From NCBI RefSeq assembly GCF_009392895.1, contig NZ_CP045490.1, positions 124,001 to 188,000 of the forward strand: a stretch of DNA of 64,000 nucleotides, written 5' to 3'. How positions within the stretch are numbered: the first letter of the stretch is position 1; each line of letters begins with the position of its first letter. Source of the stretch: Natronorubrum aibiense (GTDB taxonomy: Archaea > Halobacteriota > Halobacteria > Halobacteriales > Natrialbaceae). The translations under genes and the position numbers were made by a program. Below are positions 26,737 through 35,397 of this stretch, piece by piece. The notes under the pieces were generated by a model. The model did not search any database and was not told the DNA's origin. It was given only the letters and a program-made list of their open reading frames with translations.

Positions 26737-27537
26737 ATGTCCACTGACAGCGGTGCTGGCGACGAGGACGCGGCGATAACACTGTATCGGCTTCACGGCT
26801 GTCCCTACTGCGAACGGATCGTTCGCCGACTCGAGCGATACGGAATTCCGTACCGCTCACGGTTCGTCGCGGGCGAACACAGCCGCCGAGACGCCGTCGC
26901 TCGTGAGGCGGGCACGCGGTCGGTTCCCGTCGTCGTCGATCACGAGCGTGGGGTGACGATGCCCGAAAGTAGCCGCATCCTCGAGTACCTCGAGCGAACG
27001 TACGGTGACGGCGGTCCGACTGAGCGGTCGGATTCGGACGGGATGGAACTGATCGAGTTTCCGCCCGCGGAGCATCCGACGGTGGGAGAGACGGCCCCGG
27101 AGTTTACCCGCCCGCTTGTGTCCGCGGCGTACTGGGAGGATACGTCGTTGTCTACGCTGGTCGAACGCGAGGGGCCAGTATTGCTCGTGTTTTACCCGCT
27201 GAACTGGGGCGGGAAATCGGTGTACTGGTGGGGAGAGATCCGCGACCGCAGCTGGCACGAGGACCTGACGGTCGTCGGCGTTGGCATCGGGCAGCCGTTC
27301 GATCACCAGCGATTCATCGAACGGCACGGCCTCGAGAACGCGCTGTATTCAGATCCGGGAAACGGCGTTGCCGAACGCTACGGTGTCGTTCACGATCTCG
27401 ATGGGATGACGGGTGTGTCGGAACCGCGTCCGGCGACGTTCCTGATCGGGCCCGAACGAACCATCGATCATGTCTGGATCGCAGACGAGTGGCCACCATC
27501 GCCGCCGTACGACGAAATCGAATCGAACTGGAAATAA
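26737..27537 (+). CDS. Glutaredoxin-peroxiredoxin-like fusion without peroxidatic cysteine
   Basis: Of 266 residues, the first 95 form a glutaredoxin/GST-N-like domain with redox pair CPYC (C22, C25), cis-Pro SVPVVVD and MPESSRILEYLE. Residues about 108-266 follow an AhpC/TSA peroxiredoxin fold (GETAPEFTRP, LLVFYPLNW, ATFLIGPERTI). At the peroxidatic site FYPxxxTxxC the text is FYPLNWGGKS, so Thr is Gly and Cys is Ser161; there is no other cysteine after C25. The Prx-like half is therefore unlikely to reduce peroxides by the usual chemistry. Convergent with an MFS gene 24 bases away. Confidence 0.85.
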   Translation: MSTDSGAGDEDAAITLYRLHGCPYCERIVRRLERYGIPYRSRFVAGEHSRRDAVAREAGTRSVPVVVDHERGVTMPESSRILEYLERTYGDGGPTERSDSDGMELIEFPPAEHPTVGETAPEFTRPLVSAAYWEDTSLSTLVEREGPVLLVFYPLNWGGKSVYWWGEIRDRSWHEDLTVVGVGIGQPFDHQRFIERHGLENALYSDPGNGVAERYGVVHDLDGMTGVSEPRPATFLIGPERTIDHVWIADEWPPSPPYDEIESNWK

Positions 27538-27561
27538 GACGGGTTCCAGAAACCAGCAGCT

Positions 27562-28830
27562 TCAGGCGCTTACGTCGTCAGCGGCCGTATAGCCGCCGTT
27601 GATTCGAACGTACAGTCCGAACGAGAGCGCCGCACCGATCAACGCGAACACGGAGAGCATCGCGAAGAAGGCCATCAGCTGGAACGAGCCGAGCACGAAG
27701 CCACCGAGGGCGATACTCGCCGAGCCGAAGCCGAACTCACCGAGGTACGTGTAGCCGTAGGAGAGTCCGCGGGTGTCGGCCGGCGTGTGGACGGCGACGG
27801 CCTCTTGATAGAACGGCTGGATGGCAAAGAGGAAAAAGCCGATCACGCCACAGAGTGCAAGCAGCGGAAGCAGTCCCAGCGATGTGATTGGAACGAACAC
27901 CAGCGCGAGCGCCGCGAGGATGACGAACATCGCCATCAGTCCTCGTTCGGCGGCGACGCGGTTGGTGAGCTTCCCGCCGGCGTACTGTCCGGCCATGCCG
28001 ACCACGAGCAAGCCGACGTAGATGTAGTCCGCCGGTTCGATCCCCTCGAGGCCGGCACCGATGGCGATATCACCCATGACGGGCAGCCCGTGGAGGATCT
28101 CGGGGAGGTACGTGAGCACGCCGCGGTAGAACAGCCCTTCGAAGGTGACGATGACGAAGACGACAGCGAACGCGCTCGCAAAGAGTGTTCGGGAGTTCGA
28201 GACGAGATCGGCGAGTGTCAGCTCGTCGTTCGGGCCCGCGTCGACGTCGTCGTCGACCGCTGCGGTCGGGTCGAAGTCAGCCTGCAAGCCGTACAGCGCG
28301 GCGAGTACGCCCGGAACGGCGAGTATCGCGGCGACGTACTGCCACTCGAGGAAGATCAACAGCGTGGCAGCGACGAACGGGCCGAGCGCGATGCCGACGT
28401 TGCCGGCGATGCCGTGCCAGGCGAAGACGGTTCCGCGTTCGTCGACGCCGGTGCTGATGAGCGCGAGTCCGGCGGGGTGGTAGATACTGGCAGCGACGCC
28501 CCAGAGGACGAGCCCGACTGCGATAGCATAAATGGAGTCCGCAATCGACGCAAACGCCAGGATAACGAACGAGGCGCTCATGCCGGACAAACAGAGCAGT
28601 ATCAGTCGTTTCGGCCCGTATCGATCGGCGAGGATACCGCCGGGGAGCGCACCGAGACCGAATGGGGCGTATCCGAGTGCGACGATGATTCCAAGCAGTG
28701 CAACGGAGACATCGAATTCCGCGAGCCAGACGACGAGAAAGATCGGAATCGAGGTCTCGAACCAGTGGACAAGCGAGTGTCCCGCCATAGTAAATCCAGC
28801 AATCGACCGGTCGTTCGTATTGAGTCCCAT
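27562..28830 (-). CDS. MFS transporter 1
   Basis: The 422-residue protein has about 12 hydrophobic segments and the MFS loop motif GGILADRYGPKRLI between helices 2 and 3. A charged loop at about residues 190-208 (DDDVDAGPNDELT) marks the middle of the protein. Substrate unknown. The start region faces a thiolase-like gene in a divergent arrangement; the ATAAATAAG stretch at 28874-28887 could serve as TATA for one or both directions. Membrane protein of the 12-TM type. Confidence 0.85.
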   Translation of the reverse strand: MGLNTNDRSIAGFTMAGHSLVHWFETSIPIFLVVWLAEFDVSVALLGIIVALGYAPFGLGALPGGILADRYGPKRLILLCLSGMSASFVILAFASIADSIYAIAVGLVLWGVAASIYHPAGLALISTGVDERGTVFAWHGIAGNVGIALGPFVAATLLIFLEWQYVAAILAVPGVLAALYGLQADFDPTAAVDDDVDAGPNDELTLADLVSNSRTLFASAFAVVFVIVTFEGLFYRGVLTYLPEILHGLPVMGDIAIGAGLEGIEPADYIYVGLLVVGMAGQYAGGKLTNRVAAERGLMAMFVILAALALVFVPITSLGLLPLLALCGVIGFFLFAIQPFYQEAVAVHTPADTRGLSYGYTYLGEFGFGSASIALGGFVLGSFQLMAFFAMLSVFALIGAALSFGLYVRINGGYTAADDVSA

Positions 28831-28974
28831 ATATCCTAGTTGCTACCGTGGTACGTACAGACGGACCGTGAAAGTACTTATTTATTCGGATGTCTGGCGG
28901 TAGCATTCGACGGACGTTCGTTCATCAGAGGACCTAAACGTATACGTTGGTCGAGAATGTTGGTAGCAGTTGCC

Positions 28975-30141
28975 ATGACGGATTCGACCACACCAGTAGT
29001 CGCGGGAGTCAGCCAACTCCCGAACGGGACGTACGACATCCCGGAACGTGATCTCGCACTCGAGGTGATTCTCGACGCGCTGGACGACGCCTCGCTGTCG
29101 CCGGCGGATCTCGACGGGCTGTACATGTCCGCTCCGAGAGCGTGGACGCCGCAGAAGTTCTTCTCAACGTATCTCAACCACCAGTTGGGACTCGACATCG
29201 ATCGGGCGATGGAGATCGCAACCGGGGGCACCAGTGGGGGACACGCGTTCCACTCAGCCGTATCGGCCGTCCGAAGCGGTACGATCGACACCGCCGTCGT
29301 GTTCGCGATCGAGCGTAACTCGCTGATCGAGACGACCGGCCCGTACTTCGAGTACGTGCTGCGGATCTTCGACGTGGAGTTTCAGTCCCCCATCGGGCTG
29401 TCGGTGCCCGGCGTCTACGCACAGAGCCTCCAGCGATACGCGCACGAACACGACGTCGCGTACGAAGACGTCGCCGAGATCGTCGTCAAGAACCGCGAGA
29501 ACGCCTACGAGGACCCGAACACGCTGTTCGACGAGCCCGTAACACGCGAGGACGTCCTCGAGTCGCGACCGATCGCCGACCCGATCACGCTGCTCGAGTG
29601 TCCAGCGCCGTGTGACGGGGGCGCGGCGGTGGTCGTGACCAGTGCCGACGTCGCAGCAGCTGCGAGCGAGCCGGTCGAAGTCGCCGGGATCGGCTCTCAT
29701 CACGCCCAGAGTCACCTGCTGATGAACCACGACGCGCCCGTGACCGAACTCCCAGCGGTCGGCAACGCGGCTCGAAAGGCAAGCGAGCAGGCGACACAGC
29801 CGATCGACGAGATCGACGTGTTCGAGCCGTACGCGCCGTTCCCGCACATCGAGGCGATCATCACCGAGGAACTCGGCCTCGCCGACCGCGGCGAGGGCGT
29901 CGACGCCTGCCTCGAGGGCAAAACCGCGCCGGACGGCGAGTTCCCGATCAGTCCGTCCGGCGGCTGTCTGGGTCGTGGCCATCCGCCGCTCGTGACGCCG
30001 CTGCTCAACCACGTCGAGGCGGTTCGCCAGCTTCGCGGGACCGCCTCGACACAGATCCCCGACGCGAACAGCGTCATGACGACATCCGAGCACGGCCACG
30101 TCAACGGCGCAACGGCGACGATCTTTCGCACGGAGGCCTAA
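28975..30141 (+). CDS. Thiolase-superfamily protein lacking the nucleophilic cysteine
   Basis: The 388-residue protein has the SCP2-thiolase fold, with DLDGLYM, a C-terminal PSGGCLGRGHP segment carrying the GHP histidine, and NGATATIF. At the position of the acyl-accepting Cys (NACASG in the family) it reads ATGGTSG, with Gly85 instead. It is followed after 3 bases by a DUF35 protein. Cys-less thiolase-fold proteins paired with DUF35 partners include retro-aldolases such as Ltp2-ChsH2 in steroid side-chain breakdown, so C-C cleavage without acyl-enzyme formation is a good hypothesis. ATG 28957 is an alternative start. Confidence 0.83.
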   Translation: MTDSTTPVVAGVSQLPNGTYDIPERDLALEVILDALDDASLSPADLDGLYMSAPRAWTPQKFFSTYLNHQLGLDIDRAMEIATGGTSGGHAFHSAVSAVRSGTIDTAVVFAIERNSLIETTGPYFEYVLRIFDVEFQSPIGLSVPGVYAQSLQRYAHEHDVAYEDVAEIVVKNRENAYEDPNTLFDEPVTREDVLESRPIADPITLLECPAPCDGGAAVVVTSADVAAAASEPVEVAGIGSHHAQSHLLMNHDAPVTELPAVGNAARKASEQATQPIDEIDVFEPYAPFPHIEAIITEELGLADRGEGVDACLEGKTAPDGEFPISPSGGCLGRGHPPLVTPLLNHVEAVRQLRGTASTQIPDANSVMTTSEHGHVNGATATIFRTEA

Positions 30142-30144
30142 CAG

Positions 30145-30540
30145 ATGCCGGAAACACCCTACACCGACCCGTTCTGGGCGGCACTGGCCGACGGCGACTT
30201 CCTCATCCACCGCTGTGAAGAGTGTCAGTCGACGTACTTCCCACCAGGGCCGGTCTGTCCACACTGTCAGTCGACGGCCGTCGAGTGGGAGGCGTCCACG
30301 GGAGCCGGAACGCTGTTCTCGTTCACTCGACAGCATGCTACAGCACCCGGATTCGACGACCAGCTCCTCGTCGGTGTGGTCGACCTCGACGACGGCCCGC
30401 GCGTGCTGGCCGCCATCGACGGCTCGTTCGACGACCTCGAGATCGGCGATCGAATGCAACTTGAGCCGACCGAGTACGACCAGAAATTCGATCGAGAGCG
30501 ACTCGAGGACGCGCCGTTTTTCGTCGCGGTCCCGCGCTAG
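30145..30540 (+). CDS. DUF35 (OB-fold, rubredoxin-like zinc ribbon) protein
   Basis: The 131-residue protein has an N-terminal helix (YTDPFWAALADGDFLIHR), a zinc ribbon CEEC...CPHC at about residues 24-40, and a C-terminal OB fold with GTLFSFT. DUF35 proteins bind acyl-CoA and bridge thiolase-superfamily partners. The 3-base gap from the Cys-less thiolase gene implies co-translation and a complex. Convergent with an MFS gene 32 bases away. Confidence 0.9.
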   Translation: MPETPYTDPFWAALADGDFLIHRCEECQSTYFPPGPVCPHCQSTAVEWEASTGAGTLFSFTRQHATAPGFDDQLLVGVVDLDDGPRVLAAIDGSFDDLEIGDRMQLEPTEYDQKFDRERLEDAPFFVAVPR

Positions 30541-30572
30541 GGGCCGTGTGACGAGCGCCGGCGGCAACCGGC

Positions 30573-31745
30573 TCAGTACTCGAGTGAGAGGACTCGGTTC
30601 AGTACGATCGCGGTCAGGGCGACGGCCATGATCGCGGACAGCACCGCGAACGCGACGGCCCAGCCGAAGCCGTCCGCGGTTGCGCCGACGACGACGCTTC
30701 CGAGAGCGCCGATCGTCATGTAGACGGTTCGGACCAACCCGAAGCCGATGCCCTGTTCGGATGGGGCCAGGATATCCATGAACCGCGACTGCAGCGGCGC
30801 ACCCCACGCCATCGCAACGCCGACACAAGCGACGCCCGCGACGGCAATCATCAGCCCGTCGCCGACGACGAGGAGGCCGAAGCCGACGATGCCGGCCGCC
30901 ATCGTGATCGAGGCGGCGGCGTCTCTCGAGATCCGATCGGAGAACCGGCCGATCAGCGGCTGGACGAGGCCGTTGGTCAGAAAGTACATCGAGAACAAGA
31001 GCCCGGCGACGGTTCTCGACAGTCCATAGCCTTGCTCGAGGTAGGCGGGGAGAAACGAGGCCGTCGCCTGCCATGTGAACGCACCCAATGCCGAGAGCAC
31101 CATCGTGTAGACGACTGGCGGGCGCGCCAGCAGCTGCGAGAGCAGTGTGATATCGATCCGATCGCGGACCCGTTCGTCGGGAACGCGTGGTTCGGTCGGT
31201 CGGACTCGAGCGTAGAAGACGATGACGACCGGGATCGCCGTGATCGTTCCGAGGAGGATCGCCGCCCGCCAGCTATAGCGTGACCCAACGAACGCGGCGA
31301 TGGGGGGTGCGAGAAAGCCAGCGATCGGCGCACCCGTGACGTGGACGCCGATGGCGTAGCCCGTTCGGTCGAACTGGCGGGTCAGCAGCGTCGTCGCGAC
31401 GCTGTAATGGAGGCCGGCGGTTAGCCCGAGGACGACGGTAAAGAGCAGGAAGAACGCGTACGTCGGCGAGAGCGCCAGCAGCGCGCTGGCAACGGCGGTG
31501 CCGCCGATCGCGACGAGAATAATCCGTCGCTCGCCGTACCGGTCCCCGAGGACGCCGCTTGGAAACTGCGAGAGGGCGTAGGCGGCCCACATGCCCGACA
31601 GCGCAAGTCCGACCGCGCCGGTGCTGACGGAAAACGAGGTCTCGATGTCGGGGACGACCGGGCTGATGACCAGTCGTGCAGTGACCGTCACGAAAAACGC
31701 CAACGTACACAGCACCAAGACCGTATTTCGATACGACCAGTTCAC
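30573..31745 (-). CDS. MFS transporter 2
   Basis: The 390-residue protein has about 12 transmembrane segments with MFS motif A as GVLGDRYGERRIIL. The repeat motif GRFSDRISRDAA occurs after helix 8. Substrate unknown; its position between two thiolase operons suggests carboxylate uptake or efflux, as inference. A TTTCTAA element near 31766-31776 is correctly placed for the ATG at 31745. Confidence 0.85.
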   Translation of the reverse strand: MNWSYRNTVLVLCTLAFFVTVTARLVISPVVPDIETSFSVSTGAVGLALSGMWAAYALSQFPSGVLGDRYGERRIILVAIGGTAVASALLALSPTYAFFLLFTVVLGLTAGLHYSVATTLLTRQFDRTGYAIGVHVTGAPIAGFLAPPIAAFVGSRYSWRAAILLGTITAIPVVIVFYARVRPTEPRVPDERVRDRIDITLLSQLLARPPVVYTMVLSALGAFTWQATASFLPAYLEQGYGLSRTVAGLLFSMYFLTNGLVQPLIGRFSDRISRDAAASITMAAGIVGFGLLVVGDGLMIAVAGVACVGVAMAWGAPLQSRFMDILAPSEQGIGFGLVRTVYMTIGALGSVVVGATADGFGWAVAFAVLSAIMAVALTAIVLNRVLSLEY

Positions 31746-31835
31746 TGCTGATCGTTCGTGGAGCGGTTAGAAACCTGTTTTGGTAGTGGTACGATAGGTT
31801 CCGAAACTGTGACTGTATGCTATCCGGTAACGATG

Positions 31836-31844
31836 TACTTATTT
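31836..31844 (+). promoter_or_regulatory. TATA box of the thiolase operon
   Basis: TACTTATTT is centred 29 bases upstream of ATG 31869 and should drive the four-gene operon to 36196. Confidence 0.6.
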
Positions 31845-31868
31845 CGATGGGCTGAGCACGTACCCGAT

Positions 31869-33047
31869 ATGCGAGATGCATATCTGATCGGAGCCGGGCA
31901 GTCACCGTACGGTGCCTTCCCGGACGAGAGCTACCGGTCGCTGTTCCGGACGGCGTTCGAGGCCGCCGTCGAGAGCGTCCCGAACGGCCTCGAGACCGAT
32001 GACGTCGACGAGGCGTTCGTCGGCACCCTTGGTGTCGGGGGCCGCCAGCTCGGGCTGCCGGGGCCGGCCGTCACCGAACACGTTGGACTCGACGGCGTCC
32101 CGTGTACGCGGGTCGAAAACGCCTGTGCGGCGAGCGGGTTCGCCGTGCGACAGGCCGTCCAAGCCGTCAAATCGGGAATGGCGGACGTCGTCCTCGCGGG
32201 CGGGTTCGAGATCATGACTGACACGAGTTCGGACGCGACGAAGTACTGGCTCGGCGTCTCCGGCGAGACCGAGTGGGAACGGCTCTCGGGCACGACGTTT
32301 TCTGGCGTCTACGCTCAGATGGCCAGCGCCCACATGGACGCCTACGGGACGACGCGAGAACAGCTCTCTCACGTCGCGGTCAAGAACCACGCGAACGGCG
32401 CGAAAAACCCCCACGCCCAGCTGGGGTTCGAGTGCTCGCTCGAGGACGCCCAGTCGGCCCCGGTCGTCGCGGACCCGCTGAATCTCTATCACTGCTGTCC
32501 GACCTCCGACGGCGCGGCCTGTGCATTGATCGTGAGCGAGGACGTCGTCGACGACTATACCGACGAGCCGATTCGGGTTGCCGGCGTCGGCGCGGGCAGC
32601 GACACCGTCGGGCTCTTTCAGCGCGACTCGTATACGGGTGTCCCCGCGAGCCAGCGGGCGGCCGAGGCGGCCTACGAGATGGCAGAAATCGAGCCGGGCG
32701 CAGTAGATTTCGCGGAGGTCCACGACTGCTTCGCCATCGCCGAGTTGCTCGCCTACGAGGATCTCGGCTTCTGCGAAAAGGGCGACGCTGGCGAGTTCGT
32801 CGAGTCGGGTGCGACGAGACTCGAGGGTGAACTCCCGGTCAACACCTCCGGCGGCCTCAAGTCCAAGGGCCACCCGATCGGCGCGACGGGTGCCGGTCAG
32901 GTCGTCGAGGCGTTCAAACAGCTCTCGGGGACCGCGGGCGACCGACAGCTCGAGAATCCGACGCGGGGACTGACACACAACGTCGGCGGCAGCGGCGGTG
33001 CGGCCGTCGTCCACGTCTTCGAGAAGGAGACGGAGGTGAACGCATGA
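31869..33047 (+). CDS. Acetoacetyl-CoA-type thiolase (SCP2 family), catalytically complete
   Basis: The 392-residue protein has the nucleophile C86 in RVENACAASGFAVRQAV, the VHDCFAIAELL segment and NTSGGLKSKGHPIGATG with the active-site His. It should catalyse Claisen condensation or thiolysis of beta-ketoacyl-CoA. The start at 31869 (MRDAYLIGAG) fits the TATA box; a longer frame upstream to 31758 is not needed. Its last four bases overlap the next gene (ATGA), so translation is coupled to the HMG-CoA-synthase-like/DUF35 fusion, as in archaeal thiolase/HMGCS/DUF35 complexes. Confidence 0.9.
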   Translation: MRDAYLIGAGQSPYGAFPDESYRSLFRTAFEAAVESVPNGLETDDVDEAFVGTLGVGGRQLGLPGPAVTEHVGLDGVPCTRVENACAASGFAVRQAVQAVKSGMADVVLAGGFEIMTDTSSDATKYWLGVSGETEWERLSGTTFSGVYAQMASAHMDAYGTTREQLSHVAVKNHANGAKNPHAQLGFECSLEDAQSAPVVADPLNLYHCCPTSDGAACALIVSEDVVDDYTDEPIRVAGVGAGSDTVGLFQRDSYTGVPASQRAAEAAYEMAEIEPGAVDFAEVHDCFAIAELLAYEDLGFCEKGDAGEFVESGATRLEGELPVNTSGGLKSKGHPIGATGAGQVVEAFKQLSGTAGDRQLENPTRGLTHNVGGSGGAAVVHVFEKETEVNA

Positions 33048-34465
33048 CCGCGATCACTGCCATCGGGGCGTACGCACCACGGTTCCGTATCACGTCGGAG
33101 GCGTTCACCGAGGCTTGGGGCCAGTTCCAGGCCGCCGGCATCTCTGAGAAGGCCGTTCCCGCCGCCGACGAGGACGCCCTGACGATGGCCTACGAGGCGG
33201 CCACTCGAGCGCTCGAGGCCGCCGACTGCACGGGCGAAGACATCTCCTGGCTCGGCTTTGCCACCTCGAACCCGCCGCTTGCCGAAGAAGACCTTACGGC
33301 GCGCCTCGGCGCACTGCTCGCACTGCCGGCGGATTCGACGCGACACGTCTTTGCGGGCAGCACGCGCGCCGGCACTCGCGCGCTCTGGGCAGGGATGGAC
33401 GCCGTCGACGCGGGCTCGAAACGGGGACTGATCGTTGCAGCCGACGCCCCACAGGGAGAGCCCGACGACGCGGTCGATCAGGCTGCCGGCGCGGGGGCAG
33501 CGGCGTTCGTCCTCGAGACGGACGGCGAGGCGACGATCGTCGACCGCGCGGAGTACGCGGCCGCCTACCCCGGCACGCGATTCCGGGAGGCCGACTCCGA
33601 GACGACCGACGGCCTCGGCATCACGCAGTACGATCGGCAGGCGTTCGCCGAGACGATCGGCGGAGCCGTCGACGGCCTCGAGGTCGATCCGGACCCCGAT
33701 GCGGCGGCGATTCAGGCCCCGGACGGCAAACTTCCCTACCGCGTTGCCGGGCCAGCAGGCGTCGGCACCGACGAGATTCAGACGGCTGCAACGGTTCACG
33801 AACTGGGCGATCTCGGGGCTGCAAGCGTCCCGGTTTCGATCGCGCGTTCACTCGCCGACGGTCACGAGTCAGTGCTGGCCATCTCCCACGGGAGCGGGGC
33901 CGGGGCAGACGCGTTCGTCCTCGAGTCCTCGAGCACTGTTCCCGCCGTCGTCGACCTCGAGGGCGGCGACACGCTGTCGTACGCTGAGTACCTTCGCCAG
34001 CGCGGCGTCGTGACGAGCGGCCAGCCTGCAGGCGGTGGCGCGTACGTCAGCGTCCCGACGTGGAAACGCTCGCTGCCACAGCGCTACCGCCTCGAGGCCG
34101 GCCGCTGTCCCGACTGCGGGGCGCTTTCGTTCCCGCCGGGCGGGGCGTGTGACGACTGTGGCTCGCTCGAGGAACCGACACCGGTCGAACTCTCGGGTAC
34201 CGGCACGATCGAGGCCGTGACGACGATTTCGCAAGGCGGCGCGCCGCCCGAGTTCGCCGAACAGCAGGCCCAGTCGGGCGATTACGCCGCGGCGATCGTC
34301 GCCCTCGAGAGCGAGAACGGCGACACCGTCAGCGCGCCGGCGATGGGAACTGACGCGGAGCCCTCGGCGTTCGCAGTCGGCGACCGCGTCGAAACGACGA
34401 TCCGCCGGATCTACACACAGGAAGGTGTCACCCGGTACGGGTTCAAGATCCGCCCCACAGCGTGA
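33044..34465 (+). CDS. HMG-CoA synthase-like/DUF35 fusion lacking the catalytic cysteine
   Basis: Residues about 1-340 form a ketosynthase-III/HMG-CoA-synthase fold (start MTAITAIGAYAPRFRI, late SHGSGAGADAF). Residues about 345-473 are a DUF35 module with zinc ribbon C355/C358 and C369/C372 and an OB fold. In HMG-CoA synthase the acyl-Cys lies in NACKAGT; here the text is FAGSTRAGT, with Thr107 in its place. The fusion fits a thiolase partner subunit, perhaps structural and channelling rather than condensing. Fused versions are known in archaea from general knowledge; loss of Cys is seen directly. Confidence 0.83.
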   Translation: MTAITAIGAYAPRFRITSEAFTEAWGQFQAAGISEKAVPAADEDALTMAYEAATRALEAADCTGEDISWLGFATSNPPLAEEDLTARLGALLALPADSTRHVFAGSTRAGTRALWAGMDAVDAGSKRGLIVAADAPQGEPDDAVDQAAGAGAAAFVLETDGEATIVDRAEYAAAYPGTRFREADSETTDGLGITQYDRQAFAETIGGAVDGLEVDPDPDAAAIQAPDGKLPYRVAGPAGVGTDEIQTAATVHELGDLGAASVPVSIARSLADGHESVLAISHGSGAGADAFVLESSSTVPAVVDLEGGDTLSYAEYLRQRGVVTSGQPAGGGAYVSVPTWKRSLPQRYRLEAGRCPDCGALSFPPGGACDDCGSLEEPTPVELSGTGTIEAVTTISQGGAPPEFAEQQAQSGDYAAAIVALESENGDTVSAPAMGTDAEPSAFAVGDRVETTIRRIYTQEGVTRYGFKIRPTA

Positions 34466-34506
34466 CGAAGGGGAACGTTTTTGCTCGTGACACGAGAGCA
34501 GTAACC

Positions 34507-35397
34507 ATGCAAATCGCAGTGCTCGGAGCCGGCAGTATGGGCCACGGAATCGCACAGGTGTCCGCGATGGCGGGCCACGACGTCGTAATGCGAGACATCG
34601 ACGAGACGGTTGTCGAGGACGGCCTCGAGGGCATTCGATCCAACCTTCAGGGTGGCGTCGACCGCGACAAACTCACCGCAACCGAGATGGACGCCACCCT
34701 CGAGCGCATCACGGGAACGACCGACCTCGAGGCGGCCGTCGCAGACGCCGACCTCGTCATCGAGGCCGTTCCGGAGGACATGGATCTCAAGCGGGACGTC
34801 TTCGCGGATGTCGAAGCGGCTACGGGCGGGGAGACGATCATCGCCTCGAACACGTCCTCACTGTCCGTCACGGAGATGGCCAGCGTGCTCGAGCGACCCG
34901 AACGCGCCGTCGGATTGCATTTTTTCAACCCGCCACATCTCATGGACCTCGTCGAGATAGTCATCGCCGAACAGACTGACGAGCGAACGGAGACGTTCGC
35001 CGTCGACTACGTCCGGGATCTCGAGAAGGAAGACGTCGTCGTCCGCGACACGGCCGGCTTCGCGTCTTCGCGACTCGGCATCGCGCTCGGCCTCGAGGCG
35101 ATCCGGATGGTCGATCAGGGCGTCGCCAGCCCGGCTGACATCGACGAGAGCATGTCGATCGGCTACGGCCACCCGATGGGGCCGCTCGAGTTGACCGATC
35201 ACGTCGGCCTTGACGTGCGTCTCCACATCGCCGAACACCTTCGGGAGGAACTCGGCGAACGATTCAGGCCACCCCAGTCGTTGCGCCGGAAGGTCAGAGC
35301 GGGGAAACTGGGGAAGAAGACCGGCGAGGGCTACTACGTCTGGGAGGACGGCGATCGCGTCGGCATGAGCGGCGAGTGGGGTGAGGACGATGAGTGA
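34507..35397 (+). CDS. 3-hydroxybutyryl-CoA / 3-hydroxyacyl-CoA dehydrogenase
   Basis: The 296-residue protein has GAGSMGHGIAQV at its N-terminus, the catalytic-His segment GLHFFNPPHLMDLVE and a C-terminal helical domain ending KTGEGYYVW. It oxidises L-3-hydroxyacyl-CoA with NAD. It is third in the thiolase operon, 41 bases after the fusion gene, and overlaps the following enoyl-CoA hydratase by 8 bases, which gives a complete hydration-oxidation-thiolysis set. Confidence 0.92.
   Translation: MQIAVLGAGSMGHGIAQVSAMAGHDVVMRDIDETVVEDGLEGIRSNLQGGVDRDKLTATEMDATLERITGTTDLEAAVADADLVIEAVPEDMDLKRDVFADVEAATGGETIIASNTSSLSVTEMASVLERPERAVGLHFFNPPHLMDLVEIVIAEQTDERTETFAVDYVRDLEKEDVVVRDTAGFASSRLGIALGLEAIRMVDQGVASPADIDESMSIGYGHPMGPLELTDHVGLDVRLHIAEHLREELGERFRPPQSLRRKVRAGKLGKKTGEGYYVWEDGDRVGMSGEWGEDDE

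Noticed and set aside
29254-31074. 606-codon reverse frame across the thiolase, DUF35 and MFS genes
   Set aside because: It crosses several well-supported genes on both strands and has Arg-rich, low-complexity composition.
31902-33014. 370-codon reverse frame opposite the active thiolase
   Set aside because: Antisense shadow; the forward strand has the Cys and GHP motifs.
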